A stretch of DNA of 64,000 bases from Chrysemys picta bellii (Eukaryota > Chordata > Testudines > Emydidae): assembly GCF_011386835.1 (NCBI RefSeq), contig NC_088804.1:38055549-38119548 (forward strand). Direction: 5' to 3'. Each line of letters begins with the position of its first letter. Position 1 is the first letter of the stretch. The translations under genes and the position numbers were made by a program. Below, one piece after another: positions 17,225-30,450 of this stretch. The notes beneath the pieces were generated by a model that ran no database searches, was not told the DNA's origin, and saw only the letters and a list, made by a program, of their open reading frames with translations.

Positions 17225-20200
17225 GCCTCAACTTGTTGCAAAGCCCAGAGCCAATCTCCGCACCCAACGGGAAATCTTAGCCCCACTGAAGTAAAGGAGA
17301 GCAGCAGGATTTCACCTTTAGGTGACATTCTCCCAGGCAATTCTGCCCTCACTGAAATTCAGTGCGGTCGGGATCGGGCCCTGCCTTGAGACAGAAGCTG
17401 TTACTTTCTGATAAAACGTGTTAGTCTCCCCCTAGTCTCCATATACTGTACTTTCGGTAGATCTGGCCTAACCATCGTTAGATTCAAAAGAAGCTTTGTC
17501 CAGCACTCCCAGACTGGGGCAGTAGCCTCTGATTCTGGAGTGAAAGGGGCTTTATCGCTTCGATGCCTTTGCGGGTGTATCAGGTAGTTGGATGCAAGAG
17601 AAAACAAAGAAGAGCTGTAAATACTCATATAGAAAAGGAGATTAGACTGAACCCAAACGTCTGATTCCTGCGACAGTCGTGGACAGGGTATTCTTATGGT
17701 CAGGTATTTGGAGGAAAGCTCTTTTAGGTCGGATCTTGCAATCCTTTCTCAGGCAAAGTTCCCAGTGAGCCTGCAGCATCGGGTCTGTCTTGTCTGTTAT
17801 CTCACCAGTCCCCAGCTTATTTTGTTTGATAACCCTCCCTTCCCGCGATCATTTTCTGCTCAGCCTGTAGTTAAACCAGAGAGCAGGATCTTGCCTGTTT
17901 CACCTCTTGCAAGGTGACGCCGCTCTGGGCCATGTCAGCAAATCCGCTATTGAACCAACCCAAGAATCCCTTCAATACATTCATTATTTCCTAGGATTTT
18001 TGACGCTATTTTCAGAATAAGCCGCTGCATGAAAAGTGCAGTATTATTTAAAGAGAGAGGAATACGTTGACAAAAAATAGGGTTAAAGTATCCTTTGGGG
18101 AAAAAATAAATATGTATATTGATCAACGTAGCACATCAATAAGCTTATTTCTAAGGCAAGACGCGTTTCTAACCCCAACGAGTGTTATTAACCATACACT
18201 CGTCTTGCTCTGAGTAACTTGTTGTCCAGGAGAAATGTTTAGGTACCACGAATGTTTCAGATAAGTAATCTCTTTTACTTTCCTATGTGCGCCGAAAGAA
18301 AATAATTCTGAAGGAACTAAACTGGTTTGCTGAATGAAGATAAAACAGCAACAGAGTCATTAGAAGGACAATTATTCTTGTAGCATGAACAACTTTAATC
18401 CTTTGAGAACAAGGATTTATAAACTGTATCTTCCCGCCCCCGAATTATGCTTGAATTTATTTTCAATTTTTGCCTTTATAATCAAAATGCATTTGAAATG
18501 CCCTAATCCAAATTTCAGGTGGTTGGAATGGCGCAAAAGTAAACGACAACATGCATCAAAGATAGAAGATTTTGATTTTATGTGACTTGGGAAAATAGCT
18601 GTATTTGTTGTTTGTGGACAAGGGAAATAGTTTTAATTGTTGTGATGGTGCAAGAAACGTTTGTTTCCCCCTTTGCAAAGCTTACACCATTTTGTGGTTT
18701 AAAAAGTCCTGCTCTATAGTTAGAGTTTGGGACCGAAAAGAAAATACTGTTTTATATTTATTCACAGTTAAGCGAAGGGAGAAAAAGCTTTTCTAATATG
18801 CAGAGTGAAAAGAATTAATACAGTATATTTCCATTCTATATAAGGGACAAGTGAGCGTATTGATTTTTCTACTAAATAATTAGCACAATGGGATGCAAAA
18901 AAATATAAAATAACCAAATAGGTTACAGAAGTTAATTTACATGTACTCTAATTGCTCTCTTTGACATTAAAGAGTCTTCCTAATTTTTTAATACCGAACT
19001 GATTAAGATCCAAATTAGTTCTCTCAATAAGTTACGTAGTGTTGTCCAGAAGCACAATGCGTTGGTACAATCATACGGAAATATCAATATGACTTTGAAA
19101 AGTTAAAGAAGATAAGGAGTTATATGAGCCGAAAAATAGATCCGAGTTTCTGATAGTTGAGGCGTTGGTTCAAAGTAGAAATATAAATCACCAAATCAGC
19201 TTAGGAGATCAACTGTGTGCTGATTGTCCATACCTAGAGAACATACCCGAATGTACATGTTTAGAACAAGGCGGCACCATTACATGCAAGACAATAGGGA
19301 CTTCATTCACTGTTTCTCCGGCAGAGGTGGGGTGCGTATCGACTATTTGGCAGGCACAAACCTTATCCCGCCTGCAATCCTTTTGTTAGAGCCTTCTAAC
19401 AGGCTTTTGAGCCAAGCGCCCTCCTCTTGTGGAGAGTCAGAGAGGTCAGTGGAAGAGACTAGAGCTACGTTAGAAGCAGGATGTTGGGTCCATATGTCCC
19501 ATGACAATCTCCTCCGAAGCCTGGCATCCTAGGGAAGAGATGTTCCTGGCGAACGACTTGGGGTCCCTGGACTTTTAGAAGGAAGCTGTGGGGACTCTTT
19601 TGGGGAACACATTACAGCAAACGTTCAACTCTCTCAGCTGCTAATATGGATGGGGAAGTCCAGTCTGGTCCCTCCAACAACAGCCAAAGAACCTTTCCAC
19701 GCATTGTGTCCAATCAAAGCTCTCCAGTTACCTGGAACACAGCAGAAAGCCCCTTTCACTCCACACTCACAGGCTGGCAGAAACTACTTCTAGCCAAGAG
19801 GTTTGTTAATACCCAAAAAAGTGTCAGTTGTGTCCCTGGGCTGACAACATTTCCGTGCGGAATGGAATGAGACAAACTCCCCTGAAATCTTATTTAAACC
19901 CCTTTCCATACTAGAATTCAAAGCCTACAAACCAATATTCCATCCTCCACTTCCCCTTCCGGCGGTTACCAACTAGAGTGTAATGTAGAAAGAGTTTAGT
20001 ATCCTTCACCCAAAGATGTGCGTGGGTTGATACAGAATTATACCTCTCCAATAAGCGGTTACAATCACCTCTCTTGACTAGCTAAGGATAGTAACGTGTA
20101 TTGAACTGTAATAAATTAATCTCGCACAAATACCAACATTTTAAGACAAATCCCAAGAGATAACCGAAGAGTTCGGACATACTTCATCCACTACGAAACC

Positions 20201-20814
20201 AAAGAATATCTTCAGATAGGAAGCCTTGGTATGAACTATAGGTAGCAGTCATCAATAGATGATTATGGCCTTTCCAAAAAAAGCCACTCCCAAAACGCAC
20301 ATGTAAATAAATGCATGCTATAGATCTGTTATGTATAGTGAGCTTTTGTGCTCACCTATCTATGGAGTAAAAGCAGGAGGAGATTTTCGACAAAATGATC
20401 AATCAAAATACATTTCAGTGCAAACTCTACCCTCAATGTCCTTTCCTATAAGCCAGGCTAATACAGATGCACATTGTTTATAACTGCCTTAAGGAAAGAT
20501 CTCCATCTGAAATTCCCACTATACACAATTATCAGCAAGCAAGGCATCCGGGTGAGTTAGCCACCTGCTAAGAGAAGGCTCCTATAAATTAATCGATGAT
20601 TTAACTTCCAGAGAACTAACGGATTCTCCCCCCCCCCCTCCCGCCTTGTAGGTGCTAAATACAGCTCCAGGCAGCTCTCTGGCAAACTGTCCATAGTTCT
20701 CCAGCTCTCTAGGCAGAATGATAACCGCTTAGATAGCGACATGCATGCATCTTTATTGTCTGGTGGCAATAAGGAGGTTCTGCAATTCTTTTGCAGTCTG
20801 ATTCGTGAAGGCTT

Positions 20815-20905
20815 AAGCCTCAGTTTTCCAACTGATCCAGCCCTGGTAACGTCACACTAATTGCGGGGAAAGCGTATGTAAATATTCATCATATAAGGAA
20901 CATTT
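20815..20905. promoter_or_regulatory. Candidate conserved regulatory element
   Basis: Unique sequence has a cluster of motifs: 'gtaacgtcacactaattg' (CRE-like TGACG and TAAT core) and 'gtaaatattcat', a forkhead-type TATTTAC site on the minus strand. Conservation was not tested. Confidence 0.3.
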
Positions 20906-23900
20906 ATCATCAAGTGCCGTGCTAAAACAATGCCTCTTTGACGTGGTGGCATTGCCAGTGATTAGAATATGAAGAAATGAATAGAACAATAGAAAATGAA
21001 GATCCTAGACAAGGATGGCAGGGTCCTGTGTTGCAAATCCCCGCACAGGGGGGAATAGCCTGTACTCCCTCTGCTATTCCTGTCAGTGAGGAGTTGCAGG
21101 GCTGGGTGCTCAGACCGTGTATCCACATACGTATCAGTGGCAATCCAGAGGCCAGATTCTGCTCCCTTTGGTGCCAAGCGGATTAGGAGGCGGGGTAAAG
21201 TTTAGCCCTCAGAGTAAGAGACTCATTGACATCCGTGGTGTGGGCTGGATCCCCTCACACTTCGTTTCTCCTTCAAAGCATGTTCTTTCCCCCCTGCCTT
21301 ACTGTGTCCATTGGCGAAAGGACACCAGAATAACACCTGGTTTTTAAAGATTCCTTTAAATAGGCCAGAGGGTTAGGGGCAAGCACATAATAAACCTCTC
21401 CCTGGATCCCATCCTGAACGCCACGATGATGCCCACACTTTCTCCGTCTGCAAAATGGGAATGGCAAGGATAAACTAGTTAGCTAGCTGTGCAGAGCTGG
21501 GGGAATTTAAAGCACTAGGGATTAGTCACTATTATTTTCCATACAGTAATATGTTTGGACGGATCAGTAAATGTCACTTTGTCAAGACTCCATTTAACCC
21601 CGCCCCCTTTAATAACGGTCATCAGAAATGCAGGTAGAAATACTTTTCAATATTAGAATTAGCTTCCACCTGATACAGACACAGCTCAGCTAGGCAGAAT
21701 TTGTGTTGAGTTTAGTGAGAGGTCTGCTTCCCCCTGGGATGCAGGATTGGGCCCCCTCCCTCAACCTAGTCTCTCTCTGACAGTGAGTGAAACCAGGGCC
21801 CCATTCAAATCCATGGCAAAACTCCCATTGATTTCAGTTGAGCCAGGATGTCACCAGTGTATGTATAGTGGGCGTAGGTCCATACACAGAGTCGGATAAT
21901 ATTACTCCGCCCCCACCGATAGTTAGGTTCACCGATTATAGATTATACCGCCAATTAACGTCTGAGGGGACGTGATTTTTACCTTCTTGTTTCCATAATA
22001 AATCTCAAATTTAAACTATATACAGAAATTAAGACAAAGGAAGAAAGCGCTGGACGCCTATCTGCTGTGTAAACGATGCAAAACGAATTTTGACATCTCC
22101 TCTTTAGGCAGGAAAATGCAATGTTCTCTTCTCCCCCTCCTTTAAGGCTAAGCAATTGTTTTTGGTGGAATCTATCCCAGCGCCTTAACGCAGAAATTAT
22201 CTTCAAACTGGCCTTTTTTTAAACCTTTAACTTTCTCTTTTAGGTCAAGAATTGATTCCCATTTGTCGTTCTTCATTTAATCTGAATGGGCGAAAGCTTC
22301 CTGCTTTAAACGATTGGTCTGATGGCGTTTTTCACCACAGTTTTAGCGTTTAATTATAATTATAATTAATATTATGGAGTCCCCTCTATGCTAACAAACA
22401 CAAGTATATTAGAAGCACATAACCTCAATCTGTATCGAACTAGAGCGGCGGTGCTTGTTAGAAATACAACAGTTTGGACAATCATATCGCTCATTTCCTA
22501 TAAAAATAATCATTGAAACGGTTAATCTCCTTTTAAGAATCGGTTTCAGGCTAAGTATATATGCATTGTTTTTGATTAACACAAAAGAACACTCTAAGAA
22601 ATTACACTCCAGGAAAAAAAAATCCTCAAAGGATTTGATTGGGGTTAATTCAAATGGAAACATGAAATTTAGAAAAGCAGATACACGAGTCTCTGCAAAA
22701 GACTGGTATTTGTTTCTGGAGTGACTTGTGCTCTGCAATAAAGCAGTTGTTTTCTCCATGAGTCCCTCTAATTATAGGGCCTGATAGATTAAGTTTTCCC
22801 ATTCTACGTTTATATTTCGTGTGTTCCTCCGTCCGCGCCAGGCAAACTTTGTAGAAATTTATTGAAAACGCAAAATACCAACCCTTAAATTCTATTGCTT
22901 TCTCCTTAGTCACACGTTAATTTTTAAAATATCTCAGTGGTTGGAGGGCAAAACACTCAGGTCCTGACAGCTAATCTCCACATCAACTGCATCTCCAGTT
23001 CTTAAAATATGCCTCAGAAATATCAGTTTGCAGCTAATCCAATTAAAATCGGTAAATCAAAGAGAGATCGCGGCAGAAGTTTAGTTGTATTGTTTTGTCT
23101 GTCTCAGAAAGCACTGCCTTAAACAACGGGATTTATATCTTAAAGGAATAAGAACAGTGAATGAATGATACATTAACCGTGTTTTACACTGTTTATTTTT
23201 CTGACATTCTGGGTATACTACGGTTAAAAACAAAAATCCTGAACATTCCTCCCCCCCGCCAGTGATATTATTTGAATGTTACAAATCATTAATGTAAAGC
23301 ATCGGCGACGATCAGGAAATGTATCCTTTGAGCAGGGAGGTCCTGGATGAAATTGTTGTCCTAAAACATCTGCTGGGAGTTGTTTTAAAATGATTTTAGG
23401 AATCTCCGAGCGGAAGGTTTATGAATGTAGCTCTCAATTGTCGCATTCGTTTCTAGACATAGTTGTTAAAGCGACTATATTATCTGTGTGCAGGGAGGTT
23501 ATACCACCTCGATTCACCGGGTTTAAAATCACCCCGAGCATTGAGAGAGCTTTTTCTCCGCCGAGGCTCAAACGAGTGCCGCCTTCTTTTCTATCCCACA
23601 GTCTGCAGCTTGTATTTTGAGCGACCATGGAGGGCGAGATCCCTCCTCTTTACCTATCTACTCCCAACCGCCCCAATCATTCTGAAACTTCCAACGCCAG
23701 GCTGAGAGATAAGGCAGAAAGTGATTGCAAGGCGGCCTGGGTTCCTGGTCTCTACAGAACAGAGCTCCCCGCAACCATCAGAGATGGACAGATCATGGAT
23801 GTAAATCAGAATCAGCCACCCGGCTCCCGGTCGCTGCTATTTGCCTCTTCGCTTTGGAATCTTATTTAAGGCTACGACGTTATATTACGCGGTGGAGGAA

Positions 23901-25717
23901 CCAGCGCACTCGATTGAAGCGCGCGAGTCAGAGCAGAACCGAGCCCTGTTCCGTGCCACGAAAAGGACTGAGTTTGAACAGCCCTGAGCGAGAAACAGTT
24001 GCTCAGAACTGCCCCATAGCGAGAGCAGAAATCACAAGAAGGCAAATTGCAGCAGACACTTCTGTATGTATTTATTGCAAAACCAACAGGAGGGTAAAAT
24101 GCTAAGCACTTAAACCGCATCCAAGCCGTTGTCTATATAGCGATGGCATCTGGGGAGAGATTGTGTCCCATTCACAGAGGCATTCAACTCCCCTGATGGA
24201 TGTTAAAGCAGTATCAAGTGCTTTGATTAAAGCAAATATACGTGTGTTGTGAAATTAGTGTCAGAAAGGAGGGTTATAACATAGGGAAAGCGTTCCAGAC
24301 TGCAAAGCTGTAAGAGAAGCCATGTGTTTGATTTGCACAGATTTCACTTAATTGAAAGAAGCCATTTCTCTGGAATGTTCTCCAAGGTCACCTTGCAACT
24401 GTGAAGTGTTTGATTCATCTGTTTGAAGAAAACAACAGTATTTCCAAGTTCCGATGAATAATAGCGTGTGCAGGTAGATAGATTAAACACGTAGGGGCAC
24501 AGGTAAATTTCCCTTCGAAACTGTAAAGGGGGAAGGAGAAAAGAGACCGAGAGCGAGTAAAAAAAAAAGCCTCCGCATGTAAAACAACCAAATAAATACC
24601 GATCACCTCACTTCAGAAGGAGCAGTTTCAGTTGTTCCTTCTCTGTTTCTCTCCCCAGAGCCAGTAGTAAAAGCAGAGCAACCTACCTAACCCAAAGGAA
24701 CTGTCACCAAGAGCTTGAATTCTGCATACAGTGTTGAACCCAGAGCCTTAGATATTGTCTGAAGTTGAGGGACAAGAAGGGAAAGAGACTGAGAACAAAG
24801 ATTTTTTTTTAATTAACCTACCAAAGTTTTGTTGTATAGGGATAGTTTGGCTGTGTGTGAATGTCAATGGATTTTTTTTTTCCTTGAGAAAAGTAAAAAA
24901 CACCAAAATAGATTTTTGGAGGTGGGGGATCAATCTATATATCTAACTTTCTATATCTATATAATGTACGAATTTAGTGTATATATAGACATTGATTGAA
25001 TGTCTCTATATATTTTAAAATACTTGTAAATCTATGTAAGTCAGAAGTATTGAGAAAGAGAGAGACATGTACACACATATTCATTCACACACTAAAGGCA
25101 AGCTAATATGCTCGCTGAAAGCAATGAGATGGTCTCTACATTCACTTTACTGGCTTAGTAGGTGGCCATGTATATTTTTGTTGAGTAGTGTTTATGTTAA
25201 TAAAAAAGGATGAGATTACAAACAGACCACTGAATGCCCTGAATTTTGCTGCTGGATTGGTAAATTGTATAAGTAATCAGTTTCTGTGAGCAAATATGAT
25301 TGTTGTAGTTTTCGCAGAAACACATTTGCATTATTTGGGGAGATTTTCTGTGTGTGGTTATTGCTGCTTTTGTCTTGCTCCAAGCTGTATAATATGTTTT
25401 CCATCAGCTCCTAAGAAAGACACAGTCGAGACAAGGACAGACTAGCTTTGGTGCTGGGATTGGATTTGGAAAATAACTGAAAGTGCACACGAAAGATGTA
25501 TGAAAAGCACTCAGGTTTGCAGCGTGTTTGGTACAGTATCAAAGGGCCCGATTCTGCTTCGTCCCGTGGAGTAGGCAGGGCAGGATCGGGCATTTAAACA
25601 CTCCCCAAGAGGCTCCCCCTACAGAGTTCCCAGTTTTCCATGATCACGGCTAACACATATTGGCACGTGGTCTTTGATGATCACACCTGAAATTGTAATA
25701 ACTGTAGAAGCCATGGG

Positions 25718-25823
25718 GTTGATAAATACAAGATCTTTCCAGGACTATTTCAAGCAGACCCTCCCCGAGATCTCGGGGAGGGTCTGCTTGAAATAGTCCT
25801 GGAAAGATCTTGTATTTATCAAC
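25718..25823. repeat. Perfect 106-bp palindrome with no spacer
   Basis: Two 53-bp arms pair without a mismatch about the axis 25770/25771 ('ccccgaga|tctcgggg'). The outer ends are 'gttgataaatacaag' and its exact complement 'cttgtatttatcaac'. Pairing stops at 25717/25824. The arms are not GC-biased, microsatellite or recognisable transposon sequence. Confidence 0.97.
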
Positions 25824-28800
25824 TATAATCTGCTCAAAAATCAGTGGCCTCGCATACCCCAAGATTTCCCCAACTTCGATGGCCAAATCGTTTGCCCACC
25901 CCCTTTAAATCACAATGGCAGGCAAAGGGCCCGATTCTGAGGTCCTTAGCCAGACACAGCTCCCACTGACCTCAGAAGGGGTTTTTACCCTAACTGCAGG
26001 ATCAGGCTGTCGAGTCTAGCGGACTTTTCAATCAATCACCATCCCTAAACGTTTAGGACCACAGGGACTGCACCGAATTCGAATGTTTCTTCGAGATATT
26101 GGTACGTGCGGTCGAACCAATGCATTTGATGGAATCTCTTGCGTGCAGATTACTTTTAATAAATAGGATTTTTACAAACTTCCCCTGTCCTCATCTTTAG
26201 GTACAAAATTAATTCCATGCCCACAAATTACGTCAGCCTTTTCCAGATAGGTATGTGTCTCCTTCGCTGGTTTCCTACTTTCCTTTTGTGCGGAAAAAAG
26301 TTCTCGACAAGAGGACACTGTTAAAGGAAAGCAGGGCTGGGTCAGAGCAGTTTTAGATTCATATGTTTTATTACGGTGGTGTTTCCTCATGGACTAAACT
26401 ACAAAGGAAAAACGAAGTGTAAACAAACCCCGTTTGAAGAGGATATTACCAAAAGTTCAGGAATGAGCGAGGAACGTTCGCAGGCCAGAATGTAACAGAA
26501 CAAGGAACAACAAAAACATCTAAACAATAACCTCCGCATGCAAGAAACACGATTGCTTGGCCGAATTAAAGTTGCTGGTAGAACTTCTGCATTGGGTTTG
26601 GTGGCAGAGATGAACGCGATGCCTGCTTGAGGTAGTGAACTTGTTAAAAGCCCAAGGAGTTAGACCCAATCATGACAACGGCGTTTTTAGCTGTTATCTT
26701 GTATTCCTTAGGATTTTACCCTAAAGGGGGTTTCTAACTTCACTTGGTGCCAACGGCGCTCCTCGCTGGATGCTTCATTTATGTGATCTATACCTGGTCC
26801 AGCCCGTTCTTTCAGGCATATCGCGCTAAAGTTTAGTGCCTGAGCAATACGTTATAAATATAGACTATGCCTAATGTGTTAAGATTTTTCTTTTTAAGGG
26901 TAGAGAAGCCAATACAAGATCGCCTGTTTTGAAAGATGCAGAAATGAGCCAAAAATACATTATAGACACATGGGCCTAATTTCCCCCAAACCTGAATCAC
27001 CTCGGCTGACTTAGCCCACGTTTTCAAGTGACTTTATCTGACTTCCTTTTAGTTTTGCTATTTAAAAAAAAAACGGAGAAGTATTTTCTCGTGAAACCTG
27101 CAATTTCTCCAGTTACGTCGGAGTAATAATTCCTCCCCGTAAATCAAGAATGTATCAGTTAAACCCCCAACCACCATTCCGCCGGCATCTAGAAAGAGTT
27201 AAAGGATCGGAGAACGAATTCTCCTTTAAACTTGTAGCGTTTCAATCCTCTTCTGGTTTTCCTGAACGGGTTTATTTCAAAGTGCGTTTAACCGTGTGCG
27301 CAGTACAATTGGGCTGGGAGGTTTCCTGTTAAGAATAAAAGCGCTAAGCAGATATATTGAGATCTAATAAGTGAACCTCCCCCCCCTTCCTAGCACCAGT
27401 ATCGGACCATACTGCCTTCTAGTTCCAGCTTCCAGCAGCATTAGTGATGCTGTATACCCGCTGTGCAACGTGAGGCAAAAGCAGATGAAAGTGATGTCAC
27501 ATTAATGTCAGCCAACAACTCTAGCCCACACAGCCTTGATTGCTCTTATTAATCTTGCCAATTTGTCTGTCAGCACTTGGCTAATCCGTAAATAGCCTTC
27601 AACAGGTGCTTTATGCTTCTGCCACATCCTTGCTTCTCCCCTCCCCAATCAGCTCGCGTAGAGGGGGACAGTGACTTTCTCCTCTTGAACGGTGTGGGGT
27701 TTTTTTTTAAAGAAAACGTTCAAGCTATTGTTTAGTCTGTGCAGGGGATGCTTTGGTTCTCCTGAAAGGAAGTCATGGCTCAGGGAGGAAATGTTTGAGA
27801 AACAATGGGGGATTACCTGCCTGCAATTTACAGGCTGCTTTCACAAATTTGGCAAAAACACAGCTTCATCACAGCCTTCTCTTTTTGCACGGATCTCTCT
27901 CTTTTTGTACAAGGGATCGCTGCCTATATATTGCCTAGTAAACCCATAGTAAACAAGGCTTTAAATAAAACGCGCAATGCTTAGGCGCCCTAACTGGTGA
28001 CTCCTACCTGGTCAATTTCCCAAGAAGGGTCTGGCTTCCATTTTAAATGGATAGCCAGTTTGCTGATGCTCAAATTCTAAACACCACTGGCGGATTCCAC
28101 GGGCTGTTATTTGTTCTGACCTTTTGTGCTCACTTGGTGCGGACAGTGTTTGGACAATACTCCCCACTGAAGCCGTTTCTGCCCCGAAGATCATACAGCC
28201 TAAAGTTATGTTCCCTTTGCCCTGCGTGGATTTTATAGCCAAGATCAAGTAAAAGATCCCGACCAAAGCCTGAGCTAGGGAGAACACATTGTACCCGAAG
28301 CAATTTTATCCCACAATTAAACTTACGGTCAAATATTTTCTTCGCTACGCTATCAGAAATTCCACCGTCTTATTATAGTGTATATTTAGCCATAAAATAC
28401 GGGTTGTATGGACTCGAGGATTAAAATTATTGTGTTTGTAGGATGCAATCTTGCCAGCTCTGGGATTTAGCACAGTAATCTTAAACACTGGTTTTTACAT
28501 GTAGGCAGCCCTGTCAACTACGAAAGCTGAATCCAGAGCGCTTTACTCTTGCTACAAACCGATTGTTTTATTTCGCCTTGGCAACCGTTGCTTACGTTAA
28601 ACGGTTCACACGTACTTTTTAAACACTCGTAGCAACCTCCTGTTGCACCTTATCTGGAAAATGCCTCAGTTTGTGAGGATTAGTTTGACACGCTTGGCTT
28701 TAGCATCCAGGACTGCTGCTCGTTTTTAAAAGGCGAGGTTGGCGCTGCATTTCTCGGATCCTTTGCTCAGCGACAAGGGAACAGCATCTTTTAAAGTGGT

Positions 28801-29523
28801 CTCTCTACGGGATCGCTAAGAGACAGGGGAGTCACGGGGGGATGTTTCCAGGCACGTTTCCTAAGGTTTTGGATCATCCACTCTTAGAGCTTTGGGTCAG
28901 ATCCGAAAAGCCCAAATCCGCGCATACAATAAAATACAACCCCTGGCTGCAAGTTCACGTCTTCACCTGAATTTCCTGTGGGTAGACGGAGCGACTATTT
29001 TCCAAGCAATTATTTTATAAAATAAGACGATTAATCCACCTGTTCTGGATTCGACCTGCAGTCTGAGGACATGTCAGGAAACGACTCGCAGCCCTGCACG
29101 GTGCAAATATTTGGACGAAAGACAGGTAGGAAGGATTGTCCAAATGTTTACCAAAGGCTGTGGATAGGCTGGGGATTTATAACCATGTATAATCTCTGCC
29201 CCCACACAACTTCACTAGCAGGTGCGTCTAGTTTCAATGTGACACATGCTGTGGGTGTGTGGTGGGAACGGGGGAGAGAGGAGAAAAGTTACGACGCAGT
29301 TCTAGGCATCCTGATGCACTGTCGTCCCGAGCTTGCTCCCAGTGAAGTCAATGGACAATCTCCTGTTTACTCCAATGGCTACTGGATGAGGGCCAAAGTC
29401 AATTTCAATGATTCAAGGTCCCTGTTCGCAATTAAAACAATTACTGGCATTTTTAAACCCAAGCAATGCATCTGTTTGGTCATAACCGCTGAGAAAAGAT
29501 TACAAAACTGAGCGTGCTTTTAG
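25824..29523. other. Gene-free non-repetitive stretch
   Basis: No coding region, RNA gene or transposon is recognisable apart from a short relic ('gggcccgattctgaggtcc') at 25927 and 'gaagtcaatgg' near 29344. The sequence is unique-looking and A/T-rich, with one stronger regulatory candidate at 27470-27610. Confidence 0.5.
27470..27610. promoter_or_regulatory. Candidate conserved enhancer
   Basis: This unique block has closely packed developmental motifs: 'gtgatgtcacattaatg' (palindromic TGATGTCA and ATTAAT), 'ttattaatcttgccaatttg' and 'ttggctaatccgtaaatag', which holds a TAATCC homeodomain site and a TAAATA-type forkhead site. Its look is that of a conserved non-coding element. No comparison was possible. 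Confidence 0.4.
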
Positions 29524-29890
29524 TCTTGAGAAAAGAAGACTGGGAGCGAGGGGACCTGGTAACAGTCTTCAAATATATTAAGGGTTGTAATAAAGAGGAC
29601 AGCGATCAGTTGTTCTCCATGTTCCCTGAAGGTAGGACAAGAAGTAACTGGATTAATCTGCAGCAAGGAAGATTTAGGTTAGATATCAGGAAAAAAACTC
29701 TGGTTAGATATCAGGATAGGTCAACTCTGGAATAGGCTTCCAAGGGAGGTTGTGGGATCCCCATCATTAGAGGTTTTGAAGGTTGGACAGACACCCATCA
29801 GGGATGGTCTAGGTTTACTTGGTCCTGCCTCAGTGCAGGGGGCTGGACTAGATGACTTTGAGGACCTTTCCAGCCCAGCATTTCTACAAA
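29524..29890 (+). mobile_element. CR1 LINE 3' end fragment
   Basis: The run 'tttaggttagatatcagg', 'ccaagggaggttgtggga', 'catcagggatggtctagg', 'ctggactagatgacttt' is the well-known 3' part of reptile CR1 elements in sense. The open frame crossing 29514-29735 belongs to this repeat and is not a gene. A short internal duplication ('ggttagatatcagg' twice, near 29676 and 29704) is specific to this copy. Confidence 0.88.
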
Positions 29891-30076
29891 TTGTAACAAA
29901 ATAATTGCTCTGGATTACTTAGGCCTATCAAAATATTTATCACAACACTAACTGCAATATTGTAATATAATTCTCTCTAAACAATATATGTTTACTTTCC
30001 AAATGTTATGTTAGGATTTGAAATAGACCAGTCGGACAATAGATTGTAGGGAAAAATCAAGGCAAAGAGAGACTAA

Positions 30077-30169
30077 GGCCCAGATCCGCAAAGGTCTGTA
30101 GACTCATAACTTGCCATTGAAATCAATGGATGCTAGTTGCCTAAATACCTTTGAGGATCCAGGCCTGGG
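30077..30169. mobile_element. Short palindromic MITE-like repeat
   Basis: It begins 'ggcccagatccgcaaaggt' and ends 'cctttgaggatccaggcc', near-complementary ends around a 'cattgaaatcaatgg' core. A sister copy lies at 42539-42628. Confidence 0.6.
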
Positions 30170-30280
30170 TGATTTGACCAATCATGCAGCAGGTCATTGG
30201 CGGAGATGGGAATAGAAATGAGCTCTCCTGACTCCCAGTTCAGTGCCCGCTCCTCTAAGCCATGCTGCCTGGAGAGCAAT
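30155..30280 (-). mobile_element. MIR-like SINE fragment
   Basis: Read on the minus strand it gives the tRNA-like head of the turtle MIR-type SINE: 'gcatggcttagaggagcggg', then 'gaactgggagtcaggag' and 'tgacctgctgc'. Only the 5' part is kept. Confidence 0.55.
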
Positions 30281-30354
30281 TATTTTGTCAGCATAAATGT
30301 ATGTGTGTTTACTGAGAGAATCATTATGATTACTACAGTCATTATCATAGCCAC

Positions 30355-30450
30355 ATAGGAATTGTCATACTGGATCAGACCAGCCCATCTACTCCAGTAT
30401 CCTCTCCAACAGCAGCCAGTCCCAGTGCTTCAGAGGGAGGTGCAAGAAAT
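30355..30450 (-). mobile_element. CR1-type 3' end relic
   Basis: The plus strand reads 'gtcatactggatcagacc', 'ctactccagtatcctctcc' and 'cccagtgcttcagaggga', the reverse of a CR1 3' end found in many turtle copies. A second copy of the same type is at 56470-56720. Confidence 0.6.

Larger units (their letters stand above)
12571..25717. other. Gene-free, transposon-poor upstream territory (expected FENDRR side)
   Basis: No coding region can be supported; the open frames are short and lack family motifs. I see no CR1, LTR, hAT or MIR-like SINE copy here, only simple repeats and a few short relics of the 'gattgacttcaatggg' kind (17270-17390, 21790-21860, 25545-25590). Lung and heart mesenchyme enhancers and FENDRR exons would be expected in this interval in mammals, but lncRNA exons cannot be recognised from sequence alone. 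Confidence 0.6.

Noticed and set aside
12159..29000. Placing individual FENDRR exons
   Set aside because: lncRNA exons are poorly conserved and splice-like GT/AG pairs are too common to choose among without transcript data.
29071..29735. Open frames of 146 and 73 codons near 29 kb as a gene
   Set aside because: The second lies within the CR1 fragment. The first has no domain, no splice context I can support, and contains a repeat relic ('gaagtcaatgg').
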